From the NCBI GenBank assembly GCA_903929925.1, contig CAIYWO010000314.1, forward strand, positions 1 to 9,750: a stretch of DNA of 9,750 bases, in the 5' to 3' direction. Below the pieces are notes generated by a model. The model had not been told where the DNA came from and did no database searches. It saw only the letters and a program-made list of their open reading frames with translations. This document shows, piece after piece, positions 1 through 6,532 of the stretch. This stretch comes from an uncultured beta proteobacterium (GTDB lineage Bacteria > Pseudomonadota > Gammaproteobacteria > Burkholderiales > Burkholderiaceae_B). The translations under genes and the position numbers were made by a program. The first letter of the stretch is position 1; each line of letters starts with the position of its first letter.

Positions 1-231
1 GCCGTACAAAAAGAGTTTGGCATGAGCAAGCGAAATTCCTTACCAAAGCAATGTCAAGATTGTGACTACCTGAAACTGTGTTGGGGCGAGTGCCCCAAGA
101 ATCGACTGATTAAAGCGCGTGACGGCGAACCTGGCTTAAATTATCTGTGCTCTGGACTATTCCATTTCTATCAGCACATTGGTCCTGACGTCATCCGCAT
201 TCTTCGACAGCTCGGCCACTTACCCCGCTAA
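1..231 (+). CDS. Anaerobic sulfatase-maturating enzyme, C-terminal part (5' end outside window)
   Basis: The reading frame is open from base 1 to a TAA at 229-231, giving 76 residues; the ATG at 22 is internal, not the start. Visible cysteines are C18, C21, C27, C31 and C50 of the fragment, in the pattern C-x2-C-x5-C-x3-C-P-K-N-R followed by DGEPGLNYLC. This is the end of the SPASM domain of anaerobic sulfatase-maturating radical SAM enzymes (anSME). Known family role: a cytoplasmic Fe-S/SAM enzyme that oxidises a Cys or Ser of a sulfatase to formylglycine without oxygen; the SPASM cysteines bind auxiliary [4Fe-4S] clusters. The radical SAM core (CxxxCxxC) lies upstream and is not visible. 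A sulfatase gene is expected nearby outside the window, but that is inference. Identification is confident from the C-terminal signature; intactness of the whole protein cannot be judged. Confidence 0.88.
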   Translation, partial: AVQKEFGMSKRNSLPKQCQDCDYLKLCWGECPKNRLIKARDGEPGLNYLCSGLFHFYQHIGPDVIRILRQLGHLPR

Positions 232-270
232 CATCTTGCTCATCGTTGTACCCTCTATAACGGATTGCCT

Positions 271-1101
271 ATGTTTAGGTTTCAGCACTTCATTGCCATA
301 GCTGTCACGTTCACCTTGAGCGCTCTTGCCCATGGACAGACTGAACGGCCGACCAGTCTTCACCTGTTTCTACCGCAGGCCGAGCCCAAAGGCGTCGTCA
401 TCGCTTTGCACGGATGCGGTGGTTTGTTGTCCAGCGCCAAATCGCGCGCATCTGAATTGTCTGCCCGCCACGCCGGCATGGCAAAGCTCATCACCGATGC
501 CGGCTGGGTCGCACTATTTCCCGATAGTTTTTCACCCCGCGGGCGTCGGGAAATTTGTACGCAAAAGTTTTCTGAACGCACAATTAACAGTAGCCATCGA
601 AGGCTAGATGCCCTACAGACTGCCAAATGGGTGCGTGAGCAAAAGTGGTCCAGTGAAAATCAGTCACGCCCCCTTAAGACCGTCGTTCTCGGCTGGTCCC
701 ACGGCGGTTCAGCCGTGCTCCAAACCATCGAACGTACACAACGCGGCGAACCCGCTCGGGGCTTAATCGATCAAGGGATCGCTTTTTATCCCGGTTGTTC
801 TGAGCAGCTCAAGCGTGGTTATAGAACCGATATTCCTCTGACAATGTTTTTAGCAGGTAAGGATGACTGGACCGCACCCGAACCTTGCATTGCACTTGGC
901 AAGAGCGTGGGCGCGACAGTATGGGTGTACGGCGAGGCTTACCATGGGTTCGACAGCCCTGTCGGAAAGGTTCAGTTTCGACCAGAGATTCCCAATGGGG
1001 TCTCGCCCGGGAAAGGCGTGCATTCGGGCCCAAACCCGGAAGCTAGGGAAGACGCTTACGGCAAACTGCGAGCACTGCTGCGCCAATTAGAAACACCCTG
1101 A
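271..1101 (+). CDS. Secreted dienelactone hydrolase-family alpha/beta hydrolase
   Basis: This 276-residue protein has an N-terminal signal peptide (hydrophobic stretch about 6-19, likely cleavage near ALAHGQ), so it should act in the periplasm or outside. The alpha/beta-hydrolase parts are visible: an oxyanion-type HGCGG at 47-51, the nucleophile elbow GWSHGGS at 141-147 with Ser143, an acid in GKDDW (Asp198 or Asp199), and His225 in YHGFD. These match the Ser-Asp-His triad layout of the dienelactone hydrolase (DLH) family, except that classical DLH uses Cys as nucleophile, so an esterase or general hydrolase is likelier than true dienelactone cleavage. Four mature-region Cys (49, 96, 176, 206) could form disulfides. 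A TTG at 265 would add two residues; ATG 271 is preferred because it is the stronger codon and has a weak SD-like CGGA at 261-264. It starts 39 nt after the sulfatase-maturase stop and may be co-transcribed. The substrate is unknown. Confidence 0.83.
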   Translation: MFRFQHFIAIAVTFTLSALAHGQTERPTSLHLFLPQAEPKGVVIALHGCGGLLSSAKSRASELSARHAGMAKLITDAGWVALFPDSFSPRGRREICTQKFSERTINSSHRRLDALQTAKWVREQKWSSENQSRPLKTVVLGWSHGGSAVLQTIERTQRGEPARGLIDQGIAFYPGCSEQLKRGYRTDIPLTMFLAGKDDWTAPEPCIALGKSVGATVWVYGEAYHGFDSPVGKVQFRPEIPNGVSPGKGVHSGPNPEAREDAYGKLRALLRQLETP

Positions 1102-1115
1102 GCCCACACCGTATG

Positions 1116-1547
1116 CTAGCTGGTCTGTTTTTTATGCAGAATCTTCATGATGCCCTGCCCATACATGACCTGCTGATCGTTGACCGACAACGTGCCGCGC
1201 AAAAAAATCAGTGATGATGTTTTTCGTACCACTTCGCCGCGCGCAACGATAAAGTCCCCTGCTACGCTCGGTGCAACGAAATGCGTATCGAGATGAATCG
1301 TCGTACAAGGCTGCTGTGCATTTGCTGCCCATGCGACCATACTAATCGCTTGATCTAGCAGAGTGACGAGCATGCCGCCATGCACAACGCCCACACCGTT
1401 TTCATGTCTTGGCTCGACCAGCAAACCGTATTCCCAACCCTCATCCCGTCGTTTTGACCAAAGAGGTCCGACTTCGGCGAAGAATCCTCTACTTTTTAGT
1501 GCTTTCCATCCATGCTCCGCAGGATCAAACGCGGCAGGTGTATTCAT
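1116..1547 (-). CDS. PaaI-family hotdog acyl-CoA thioesterase
   Basis: A 143-residue single-hotdog protein, normal length for PaaI-type thioesterases. The signature is N50-G51-x4-H56-G57-G58-M followed by LLDQA with Asp65, the place of the catalytic Asp in PaaI enzymes; this motif lies in the central helix and its entry. Known family role: a cytosolic tetramer that hydrolyses acyl-CoA or aryl-CoA esters, often to rescue CoA trapped in dead-end intermediates of aromatic acid catabolism. It is the second gene of a minus-strand pair with the IclR regulator: the regulator stop is 8 nt before this ATG and the Shine-Dalgarno overlaps that stop, so translation is probably coupled. Its 3' end faces the hydrolase gene with only 14 bases between the two stop codons and no clear terminator. 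The context suggests a CoA ester of the divergent operon as substrate; that part is inference. Confidence 0.87.
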   Translation of the reverse strand: MNTPAAFDPAEHGWKALKSRGFFAEVGPLWSKRRDEGWEYGLLVEPRHENGVGVVHGGMLVTLLDQAISMVAWAANAQQPCTTIHLDTHFVAPSVAGDFIVARGEVVRKTSSLIFLRGTLSVNDQQVMYGQGIMKILHKKQTS

Positions 1548-1552
1548 AGGGT

Positions 1553-1557
1553 TCCTT
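1553..1557 (-). promoter_or_regulatory. Shine-Dalgarno of the PaaI thioesterase, overlapping the iclR stop
   Basis: On the minus strand the sequence reads TAA GGAACCCT ATG. The AAGGA Shine-Dalgarno shares two bases with the TAA stop of the IclR gene and sits 5 nt before the thioesterase ATG. This supports the ATG at 1547 and suggests translational coupling of the pair. Confidence 0.75.
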
Positions 1558-2365
1558 AATCAAACTTTGGTCGGACTAACAGGTGAGCTTCTTGCTGCAT
1601 GGCGGCGACTAACTTTAACTGCTGCTGTTTGGTTAACTGATCCACCAGACTCGCACACACTATTGTGTGTGTAATGTGATCGGTATCATCAAGCACCGGG
1701 ACCGCGACAATATGCAGTCCTGCAATATAAGTGTTGCGATCAATGCTGTAGTGTTGTTTGCGCGCCAGTGCGACCTCTTTGTACCAAGCGTCAAAATCCA
1801 ACGGCTTATCCCATCTGAGCTTCTGATAACGACGCTTTAATTCTGGTATTGGCTGCCCACCAAAGGCTGCAACGAGTCTACCTGTTGCGCTCAGCAGGGC
1901 CGGAAACACACTGCCAACGTCCACGTGGAGACGGAATGGCAAATTTGACCTCGATAGCGCCACGACGACCATTTGCTCTTGATCGGTGACATCGACGCCT
2001 ATGGCCGTTACGCCCCACTTCGAGGAGAGTCGATCAAGACCTGCCTGAACCGATGAAGGGAATGTATTGGCTTCCCGCGCGCTACGGGCAAGCGTAAGCA
2101 TTCCCATCCCTAAGCGGTATCGCTTGGTCTCAGGGTCAACAGCAATGAGTCTTTCTTGGACAAGAGTGCGCAGAATATGCAGACATGTACTTGGTATTAA
2201 GTCGAGCGCCTGGGCGATGGCATTAACTCCCATCGGGGCTTTAGCTTTACCCAGAAGGCGCAAAATCGCGATTGCACGGGATACCGCGGGCACAGCGCGA
2301 GTGCGCACCGGTGTTTTTGCTCCCGCAGTTGCGGCTGAAAGTTTTGTGATTCGCTTATCCATCAT
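1556..2365 (-). CDS. IclR-family transcriptional regulator
   Basis: About 269 residues, typical IclR length. Residues about 25-88 form the winged helix-turn-helix: AVSRAIAILRLLG, then the recognition region AIAQALDLIPSTCLHILRTL and the wing ending in YRLGMGM. The rest (about 100-265) is the IclR effector-binding domain, with the linker helix LTLARSA and conserved-looking HLHVDVGS/ALLSATGRLVAAF-type segments (read here as FRLHVDVGS and LLSATGRLV). Known role: a cytoplasmic dimer or tetramer that represses or activates aromatic and organic acid catabolic operons according to a small-molecule effector. It is divergent to the acyl-CoA synthetase operon, the usual arrangement for IclR and its target. 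A 14-bp palindrome in the spacer (2384-2397) overlaps its own -10-like hexamer, suggesting autorepression. The start is uncertain: GTG 2368, ATG 2365 and ATG 2362 are consecutive in frame and none has a good Shine-Dalgarno. The N-terminal ~24 residues are Ala/Thr/basic-rich and probably disordered. Confidence 0.9.
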   Translation of the reverse strand: MMDKRITKLSAATAGAKTPVRTRAVPAVSRAIAILRLLGKAKAPMGVNAIAQALDLIPSTCLHILRTLVQERLIAVDPETKRYRLGMGMLTLARSAREANTFPSSVQAGLDRLSSKWGVTAIGVDVTDQEQMVVVALSRSNLPFRLHVDVGSVFPALLSATGRLVAAFGGQPIPELKRRYQKLRWDKPLDFDAWYKEVALARKQHYSIDRNTYIAGLHIVAVPVLDDTDHITHTIVCASLVDQLTKQQQLKLVAAMQQEAHLLVRPKFD

Positions 2366-2382
2366 CACATCATAACCATTTT

Positions 2383-2388
2383 ATTGTA
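2383..2388 (-). promoter_or_regulatory. Possible -10 element for the iclR-thioesterase unit
   Basis: The minus strand reads TACAAT here, five of six bases matching TATAAT, about 18 bases before the iclR start. No good -35 hexamer is seen at 16-18 bp upstream (AATAAG at 17 bp), so the promoter may be weak or activator-dependent. The hexamer lies inside the palindrome at 2384-2397. Confidence 0.35.
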
Positions 2389-2397
2389 CTAATACAA
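2384..2397. promoter_or_regulatory. Putative IclR-type operator palindrome
   Basis: TTGTACTAATACAA has perfect 5-bp arms (TTGTA/TACAA) around a 4-bp centre. Size and place, in the spacer between an IclR gene and its divergent operon, suit an IclR-family operator, usually a 13-15 bp dyad. It overlaps the iclR -10-like hexamer and lies about 14 bp upstream of the -35 of the divergent promoter, which would allow autorepression together with activation or repression of the catabolic operon. Assignment to this regulator is inference. Confidence 0.45.
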
Positions 2398-2410
2398 CAA
2401 TCATTCTTAT

Positions 2411-2439
2411 TTGACAATACTTAAGTAGCTCGCTAAAGT
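2411..2439 (+). promoter_or_regulatory. Putative sigma-70 promoter of the acyl-CoA synthetase operon
   Basis: A perfect -35 TTGACA (2411-2416), a 17-bp spacer and TAAAGT (2434-2439, four of six to TATAAT). Transcription would start near 2446, about 30 nt before the ATG at 2476. A small dyad, AAGTG-ACCAA-CACTT (2436-2450), overlaps the -10 and the start point, and ACTTAAG occurs at 2419-2425 and again at 2447-2453; either could be a regulator contact. Confidence 0.5.
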
Positions 2440-2475
2440 GACCAACACTTAAGCCACGCACCCGTGCGACAAGAC

Positions 2476-4041
2476 ATGACTCGCCTGACTGAATACACAA
2501 CCTACGCCGATGCGCAAAAGTTTTTCTCCTCAGAAAAGCTCTGGGAACTGTTTGATGGGAATAGGCAGCAACTAAATATTGCTCACGAATGCGTAGATCG
2601 CCATGTCGGATCAAATCAAACAGCGGTAATTGTTGTCCGTGCGGACGGCACGGACGAAGTCATCTCCTACGAGCAACTTTCCCAACGCTCATCACAAGTG
2701 GCGCACTTGCTTCAGGCGCGCGGCGTCATGCCCGGCGACCGCGTTGCAGTCATGCTCGAGCCTTCTCTCGCTTTTTATGCTTGCATCTTTGGGATTATCA
2801 AAGCGGGGGCAATTGCCGTCCCACTCTTTACTCTTTTTGGTCCAGACGGTTTGCGCCTGCGCCTTCAAGACTGTGCGCCGTCACTACTCGTGACGAATGC
2901 CGAAAAAATCGATATCGTTGACGCGTCCATGCGTGACCGATCAATTTTGGCCGACGCTAGCTTTATCGCCAGCCTCGATCAGTTTCCGACGTCCTTCAGC
3001 GTCGAGACCCTCGCTGAAGACTACGCTATTTTTCAGTACACATCGGGCACCACGCGTGAACTACCCGAAGCCGTTCGTCACAAACACCGTTCAATTGTGA
3101 CCTTAATGGTTGCTGCGCTCTACGGCACAGGGTTGCGGCCAGGCGATCGCTATATGTGCCCTTCATCCCCTGCATGGGGACATGGGCTCTGGCACGGAAC
3201 CCTCGCACCCATGGCGCTAGGCTTAACTGTTGGTGCCTTTGCTGGAAAGTTTGATGCGAGCGTCTTGTTGCGGGCACTGCAGGACCATCGATTTACGAAT
3301 ATTTCTGCCGCAGCGACACACTATCGCATGATGAAAAACTCAGGTGTCGCGCACCAATATCGCTACGCGTTAGACAAAATGTCTTTTACGGGTGAACCTA
3401 TCGATAGCGCCACGGAAGAGTTCATTGAGCAGACATTTGGCATAAACGTTTGCAGCATGTACGGTACAACTGAGATTGGCGTCATCCTCGTTAGCTATCC
3501 TGGTGCCAATGATTTCCCTGTCAAGCATGGCTCACTGGGCAAAGCAATCCCTGGAGCTCAAGTCCAAGTACAGGATGCGCAAGGCAATCCTTGTTCACCA
3601 GGCGTGTCAGGCGATCTGATGGTTTGGCGCAAGAGCCAGTGGCTAGCGACGAAAGATCTCGCCCGCATTGACGCTGATGGGTATTTCTATCACGGCGGCC
3701 GAGCAGATGATGTCATCATTTCTGCCGGCTGGACAATGAGCGCAGTTGAAATTGAAGACGCCATACTCAAGCATCCGGATGTAAAGGAGGCAGCAGCAAT
3801 TGGCGTACCTGACGCGTTACGCGGACAGGCAGTTAAGGCGTTTGTCGTTTCCCCGCGAACGGGTAGTGAAGCGTTCCGCAAAGAAATTCAAGAGCTCGTG
3901 CGTGCTGGCTTAAGCCAGCACGAATATCCACGGCAAATTGAATTTGTTCAGGAGCTACCCAAAACGCCAGCGGGCAAAGTGCATCGAAAAAAGCTACGCG
4001 AAGTACATGCTGCGCAAAGCGCGATCTCATCTACACCTTAA
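2476..4041 (+). CDS. AMP-dependent acyl-CoA synthetase/ligase with atypical P-loop
   Basis: A 521-residue member of the ANL (acyl-CoA synthetase) superfamily that should activate a carboxylic acid with ATP to an acyl-AMP and then to the CoA thioester, in the cytosol. Seen in order: a substrate-binding N-domain, the A3 loop YTSGTTRELPEAV at 188-200, the A5 motif MYGTTE (328-333), A7 with TKD (392-394), the hinge region GRADD with Arg409, and PKTPAGK with the A10 lysine Lys501 of the small C-domain. The A3 loop is odd: canonical SGTTGxPKG reads SGTTRELPEA, so the conserved Gly and Lys are Arg194 and Glu198, and A7 has TKD rather than TGD. All other motifs and the full length are intact, so this looks like a subfamily trait rather than decay. 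ATG 2476 is chosen; GTG 2464 would add four residues, and neither has a clear Shine-Dalgarno. First gene of the plus-strand catabolic operon. The acid is unknown; family comparison suggests short-chain or aromatic acids. Confidence 0.85.
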   Translation: MTRLTEYTTYADAQKFFSSEKLWELFDGNRQQLNIAHECVDRHVGSNQTAVIVVRADGTDEVISYEQLSQRSSQVAHLLQARGVMPGDRVAVMLEPSLAFYACIFGIIKAGAIAVPLFTLFGPDGLRLRLQDCAPSLLVTNAEKIDIVDASMRDRSILADASFIASLDQFPTSFSVETLAEDYAIFQYTSGTTRELPEAVRHKHRSIVTLMVAALYGTGLRPGDRYMCPSSPAWGHGLWHGTLAPMALGLTVGAFAGKFDASVLLRALQDHRFTNISAAATHYRMMKNSGVAHQYRYALDKMSFTGEPIDSATEEFIEQTFGINVCSMYGTTEIGVILVSYPGANDFPVKHGSLGKAIPGAQVQVQDAQGNPCSPGVSGDLMVWRKSQWLATKDLARIDADGYFYHGGRADDVIISAGWTMSAVEIEDAILKHPDVKEAAAIGVPDALRGQAVKAFVVSPRTGSEAFRKEIQELVRAGLSQHEYPRQIEFVQELPKTPAGKVHRKKLREVHAAQSAISSTP

Positions 4042-4083
4042 GTTATCTAACGACTCAACACCTTCATCATTTTTAAAAGATTT

Positions 4084-4088
4084 GGAGA
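4084..4088 (+). promoter_or_regulatory. Shine-Dalgarno fixing the acyl dehydratase start
   Basis: GGAGA lies 5 nt before ATG 4094. The open frame continues upstream to 3938, but that stretch is inside the synthetase gene, encodes unrelated sequence and has no such site, so 4094 is the start. Confidence 0.8.
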
Positions 4089-4093
4089 TATAC

Positions 4094-5239
4094 ATGTCAT
4101 CAGCACCGGTCGGGCAACGAAACTTTCCGAAAATCACACAAGAAGGTCTCGATGATCTACGTCGGCGCATTGGCGTCAAGATTGGCGCCACGGCAGAACC
4201 ATGGTGCTACGAAGCAACGCGCGACAACATTCGACACTATGCGCATGGCATTGGCGATGACAATCCACTTTGGTGCGATCCAACTTATGCGGCGAAATCC
4301 AAGCACGGTGGCATCATCGCCCTTCCAAGTTTTTTGTATTCAACAAGCCGAATCGTTTCGGGGTATGTCGGCGGTTTACCCGGTGTACACGCGATGTGGT
4401 CAGGGTCTGACTGGACCTGGCATAAGCATGCCCAGCGTAATGATGTCATTAGCACCGAAGCGTATCTAAAAGATTGCATCGAGCATGAAACACGGTTCGC
4501 TGGCAAAGCGGTCCAGCAAATCTATCACGTCGACTTCTTCAACCAAACGGGTGACAAACTGGCCGAAGCCGATAGCTGGTGCTTTCGGACTGAGCGTGAC
4601 CATGCCCGCGAAAAAGGGACAAAGTACAAGGCACTCGCAGAGAAAGGAGATGTCGCCTATTCGGATGAGGAAATTAAGGAAGCCTACAAGCTCTACGCCA
4701 ACGAGGAAATTCGTGGGGCCACACCGCGCTACTGGGAAGATGTCGCCGAGGGTGAGGACCTCCCTGTTTTATTCAAGGGTCCCATGACGGTCACAGGTTT
4801 CATTGCCTACGCCCAAGGCTGGGGAGGCCTCTATATTCGCGCCAATAAACTTGCCTGGCAACTTATTGACGCACACCCTGGCGTTGGAATCAAAAACCGC
4901 TTCGGCGTTCCAGACGTCCCTGAGCGTGTGCACTGGGAAGAGGAGTTTGCGCTTGAGGTGGGTGCGCCGGGCGCTTATGACTATGGTCCGGAGCGTAGTT
5001 CATGGCTGATGCATCAACTCACTAACTGGATGGGTGATGACGGCTTCTTAAGACAAGCAGATTGCAAAATTCGTCGTCATAATCCAGCCGGCGATATGTT
5101 GTTTATCAAAGCGAAAGTGACTCGCAAATACAAAGAGGGTGACAGACACCTTGTCGCGATTACGCAAGAAGCGCACAATCAAAATAATGAGCTCTCGGTC
5201 TTAGGCTCTGCCGTCGTTCAACTTCCTAGCCGAGGCTAA
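4094..5239 (+). CDS. MaoC/FAS1-like double-hotdog acyl dehydratase (enoyl-CoA hydratase type)
   Basis: A 381-residue cytosolic protein with two hotdog halves. The N-half (about 35-170) resembles the FAS1-like/MaoC N-terminal dehydratase domain and carries GIGDDNPLWCDP at 52-63. The C-half (about 205-380) contains FIAYAQGWGG and GPERSSWLMHQLTNWMGDDGFL (near 298-319), typical of long MaoC-like acyl dehydratases. Known family role: reversible hydration of enoyl-CoA or dehydration of a hydroxyacyl-CoA. In the hydratase-2 motif GDxNPLH the Asp and His are catalytic; here Asp55 is present but the His position is Trp60, so the mechanism or partner residue may differ. Start set by the GGAGA site. The gene begins 52 nt after the synthetase stop and ends 5 nt before the CoA-transferase start, so the three form an operon. 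A role resembling mesaconyl-CoA or other branched enoyl-CoA hydratases is possible but not shown. Confidence 0.83.
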   Translation: MSSAPVGQRNFPKITQEGLDDLRRRIGVKIGATAEPWCYEATRDNIRHYAHGIGDDNPLWCDPTYAAKSKHGGIIALPSFLYSTSRIVSGYVGGLPGVHAMWSGSDWTWHKHAQRNDVISTEAYLKDCIEHETRFAGKAVQQIYHVDFFNQTGDKLAEADSWCFRTERDHAREKGTKYKALAEKGDVAYSDEEIKEAYKLYANEEIRGATPRYWEDVAEGEDLPVLFKGPMTVTGFIAYAQGWGGLYIRANKLAWQLIDAHPGVGIKNRFGVPDVPERVHWEEEFALEVGAPGAYDYGPERSSWLMHQLTNWMGDDGFLRQADCKIRRHNPAGDMLFIKAKVTRKYKEGDRHLVAITQEAHNQNNELSVLGSAVVQLPSRG

Positions 5240-5244
5240 TCCTC

Positions 5245-6420
5245 ATGAGCGCCCCCATCAATCCTCACGCATGGTTAGACACAACGAATGCAACGGGATC
5301 CTTGGCGGGCGTGCGCGTGCTTGATTTATCCCGAGTTGTTGCCGGACCACTCTGCGCGCAAATGCTCGCGGACCATGGGGCCGACGTCATCAAGGTCGAA
5401 TCTCGCCTCGGGGATGAGACGCGTCACTTAGGCCCACCCTTCCTGGAACCGGGCCAGGCTGCATACTTCTCGGCTTTAAATAGGGGCAAGCGCAGCCTAG
5501 AACTCGATCTGAGCAAGAGCGATGATCGCGCTGTGATTGAAGCACTTTTGCTGCACGCCGATGTACTCATAGAAAACTTTGTGCCAGGTACGATGCAGAA
5601 GTGGGGGCTTGGTTTTGAGGACTCTTTATCCAAAAAATTTCCCCAACTTATTTATTGTGGGATCTCAGGTTTTGGCGCTGAAGGTCCTTTAGGAGGGCTT
5701 CCGGGCTACGACGCAGTACTTCAAGCAATGTGCGGTCTCATGAGTATTAATGGTGATGCACACACTGGCCCGATGCGCACGGGCATGCCAATCGTTGATA
5801 TCGTCACAGGCTACAACGCATTTTCCGGCATCACTATGGCACTACTGGCGCGTGCACGTATTGGCCATGGTCAGCGTGTTGACGCAACGCTCTTTGATAC
5901 TGCGCTTAGTTTGTTAATTCCACACGCGGTGAACTGGATGGCTTCAGGCCAGACTCCAGGATTATGGGGCAATGCCCATCCAAATATTCCCACCTATAAC
6001 CGCTTTGATGTCGGAGATGGTCAGATGTTTCTGGGCATCCTCAACGATGCGCAATTTGTTAAGTTCTGCAAAAAAATTGGTCGTGATGATTTAGCCTTGG
6101 ACGCACGCTTCCAAACAAATACCAGCCGCATTGAGAACCGTGATGTATTGCAAGCGCAATTAGACCAAGCGCTCAAACCTTTTACGCGCGCCGAGCTGTG
6201 CAAGAGTCTCATGGAAATCGGCATTCCGGCCGGTCCCGTCCATAATGTCGCCGAAGCGCTGCAACAACCTCACACCGCTGCCCGCGATATGCTCATCACC
6301 CGTCCCGACTATCAGGGACTTGGGTTGCCAATCAAGCTGTCCGCCACACCAGGCCAAGTTGGTCGCAAGCCTCCAAAGCTTGGGGAGAGCAACCTAGAAA
6401 TCCTTAACCGCGATAAGTGA
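5245..6420 (+). CDS. Class III CoA-transferase (CaiB/BaiF family)
   Basis: A 391-residue protein of normal family length that should move CoA from an acyl-CoA donor to a carboxylic acid through an enzyme-bound aspartyl-CoA anhydride. Seen: the N-terminal LAGVRVLDLSRVVAGPLCAQ and LADHGADVIKVE (CoA-binding Rossmann part), NRGKRSLELDL, ENFVPGTMQKWGLG, then PGYDAVLQAMCG with the expected catalytic Asp156, DIVTGYNAFSGI, and the C-terminal GIPAGPVHNVAEAL characteristic of the family. The ATG follows the dehydratase stop by 5 nt; a GAGG at 5232-5235 inside that gene's end serves as ribosome site at about 9 nt. Having it beside an ATP-dependent ligase gives the pathway two means of loading CoA. Donor and acceptor are unknown; related enzymes use formate/oxalate, succinate, mesaconate, carnitine or aromatic acids. 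Confidence 0.92.
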   Translation: MSAPINPHAWLDTTNATGSLAGVRVLDLSRVVAGPLCAQMLADHGADVIKVESRLGDETRHLGPPFLEPGQAAYFSALNRGKRSLELDLSKSDDRAVIEALLLHADVLIENFVPGTMQKWGLGFEDSLSKKFPQLIYCGISGFGAEGPLGGLPGYDAVLQAMCGLMSINGDAHTGPMRTGMPIVDIVTGYNAFSGITMALLARARIGHGQRVDATLFDTALSLLIPHAVNWMASGQTPGLWGNAHPNIPTYNRFDVGDGQMFLGILNDAQFVKFCKKIGRDDLALDARFQTNTSRIENRDVLQAQLDQALKPFTRAELCKSLMEIGIPAGPVHNVAEALQQPHTAARDMLITRPDYQGLGLPIKLSATPGQVGRKPPKLGESNLEILNRDK

Positions 6421-6532
6421 TAGGCTAAGGCACGGTGACTCGGATTCACTAGGGAAAGCGAGCGGTCCTTTGACCCGCCATGGGCGTTTAGAATTGATCA
6501 TCAGTCAATTCTGCTGAGCTTATGGAGACAAA
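6421..6532. other. Intergenic spacer between the CoA-transferase and Bug genes
   Basis: 112 bases without a gene. It holds an 8-bp inverted repeat (6490-6512), a TTGACC (6470-6475) and a TAGAAT (6489-6494) that are only 13 bp apart, so no well-spaced sigma-70 promoter is evident. No strong rho-independent terminator is seen, only a 4-bp CGCC/GGCG hairpin at 6476-6486. Read-through from the CoA-transferase is possible. Confidence 0.5.
6490..6512. repeat. Perfect 8-bp inverted repeat before the Bug gene
   Basis: AGAATTGA (6490-6497) and TCAATTCT (6505-6512) are exact reverse complements around a 7-nt centre. The dyad ends 20 nt before the ATG at 6533 and no T-run follows, so it looks more like an operator or a leader stem-loop than a terminator. 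It also contains TGATCA (6495-6500). One such repeat per window this size is expected by chance, so only its position gives it weight. Confidence 0.45.

Noticed and set aside
265..270. TTG start two codons before the hydrolase ATG
   Set aside because: ATG 271 is a stronger codon with a weak SD-like sequence before it, and the signal peptide fits either start.
1099..1135. Bidirectional terminator between the convergent hydrolase and thioesterase genes
   Set aside because: A T-run at 1127-1132 exists, but it is coding for the thioesterase C terminus and no stable stem precedes it.
1363..1674. Plus-strand open frame of 103 codons across the thioesterase/iclR junction
   Set aside because: It is antisense to two recognised genes, with no recognisable domain in its translation.
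3938..4093. Longer dehydratase reading frame starting inside the synthetase gene
   Set aside because: The extra 52 residues overlap the synthetase in another frame and resemble no dehydratase N terminus; GGAGA at 4084-4088 marks the ATG at 4094.
6431..6447. GGCACGGTGACTCGG as a possible sigma-54 promoter
   Set aside because: It has a TGGCACG-like half but no TTGC at the required spacing (CTCG instead).
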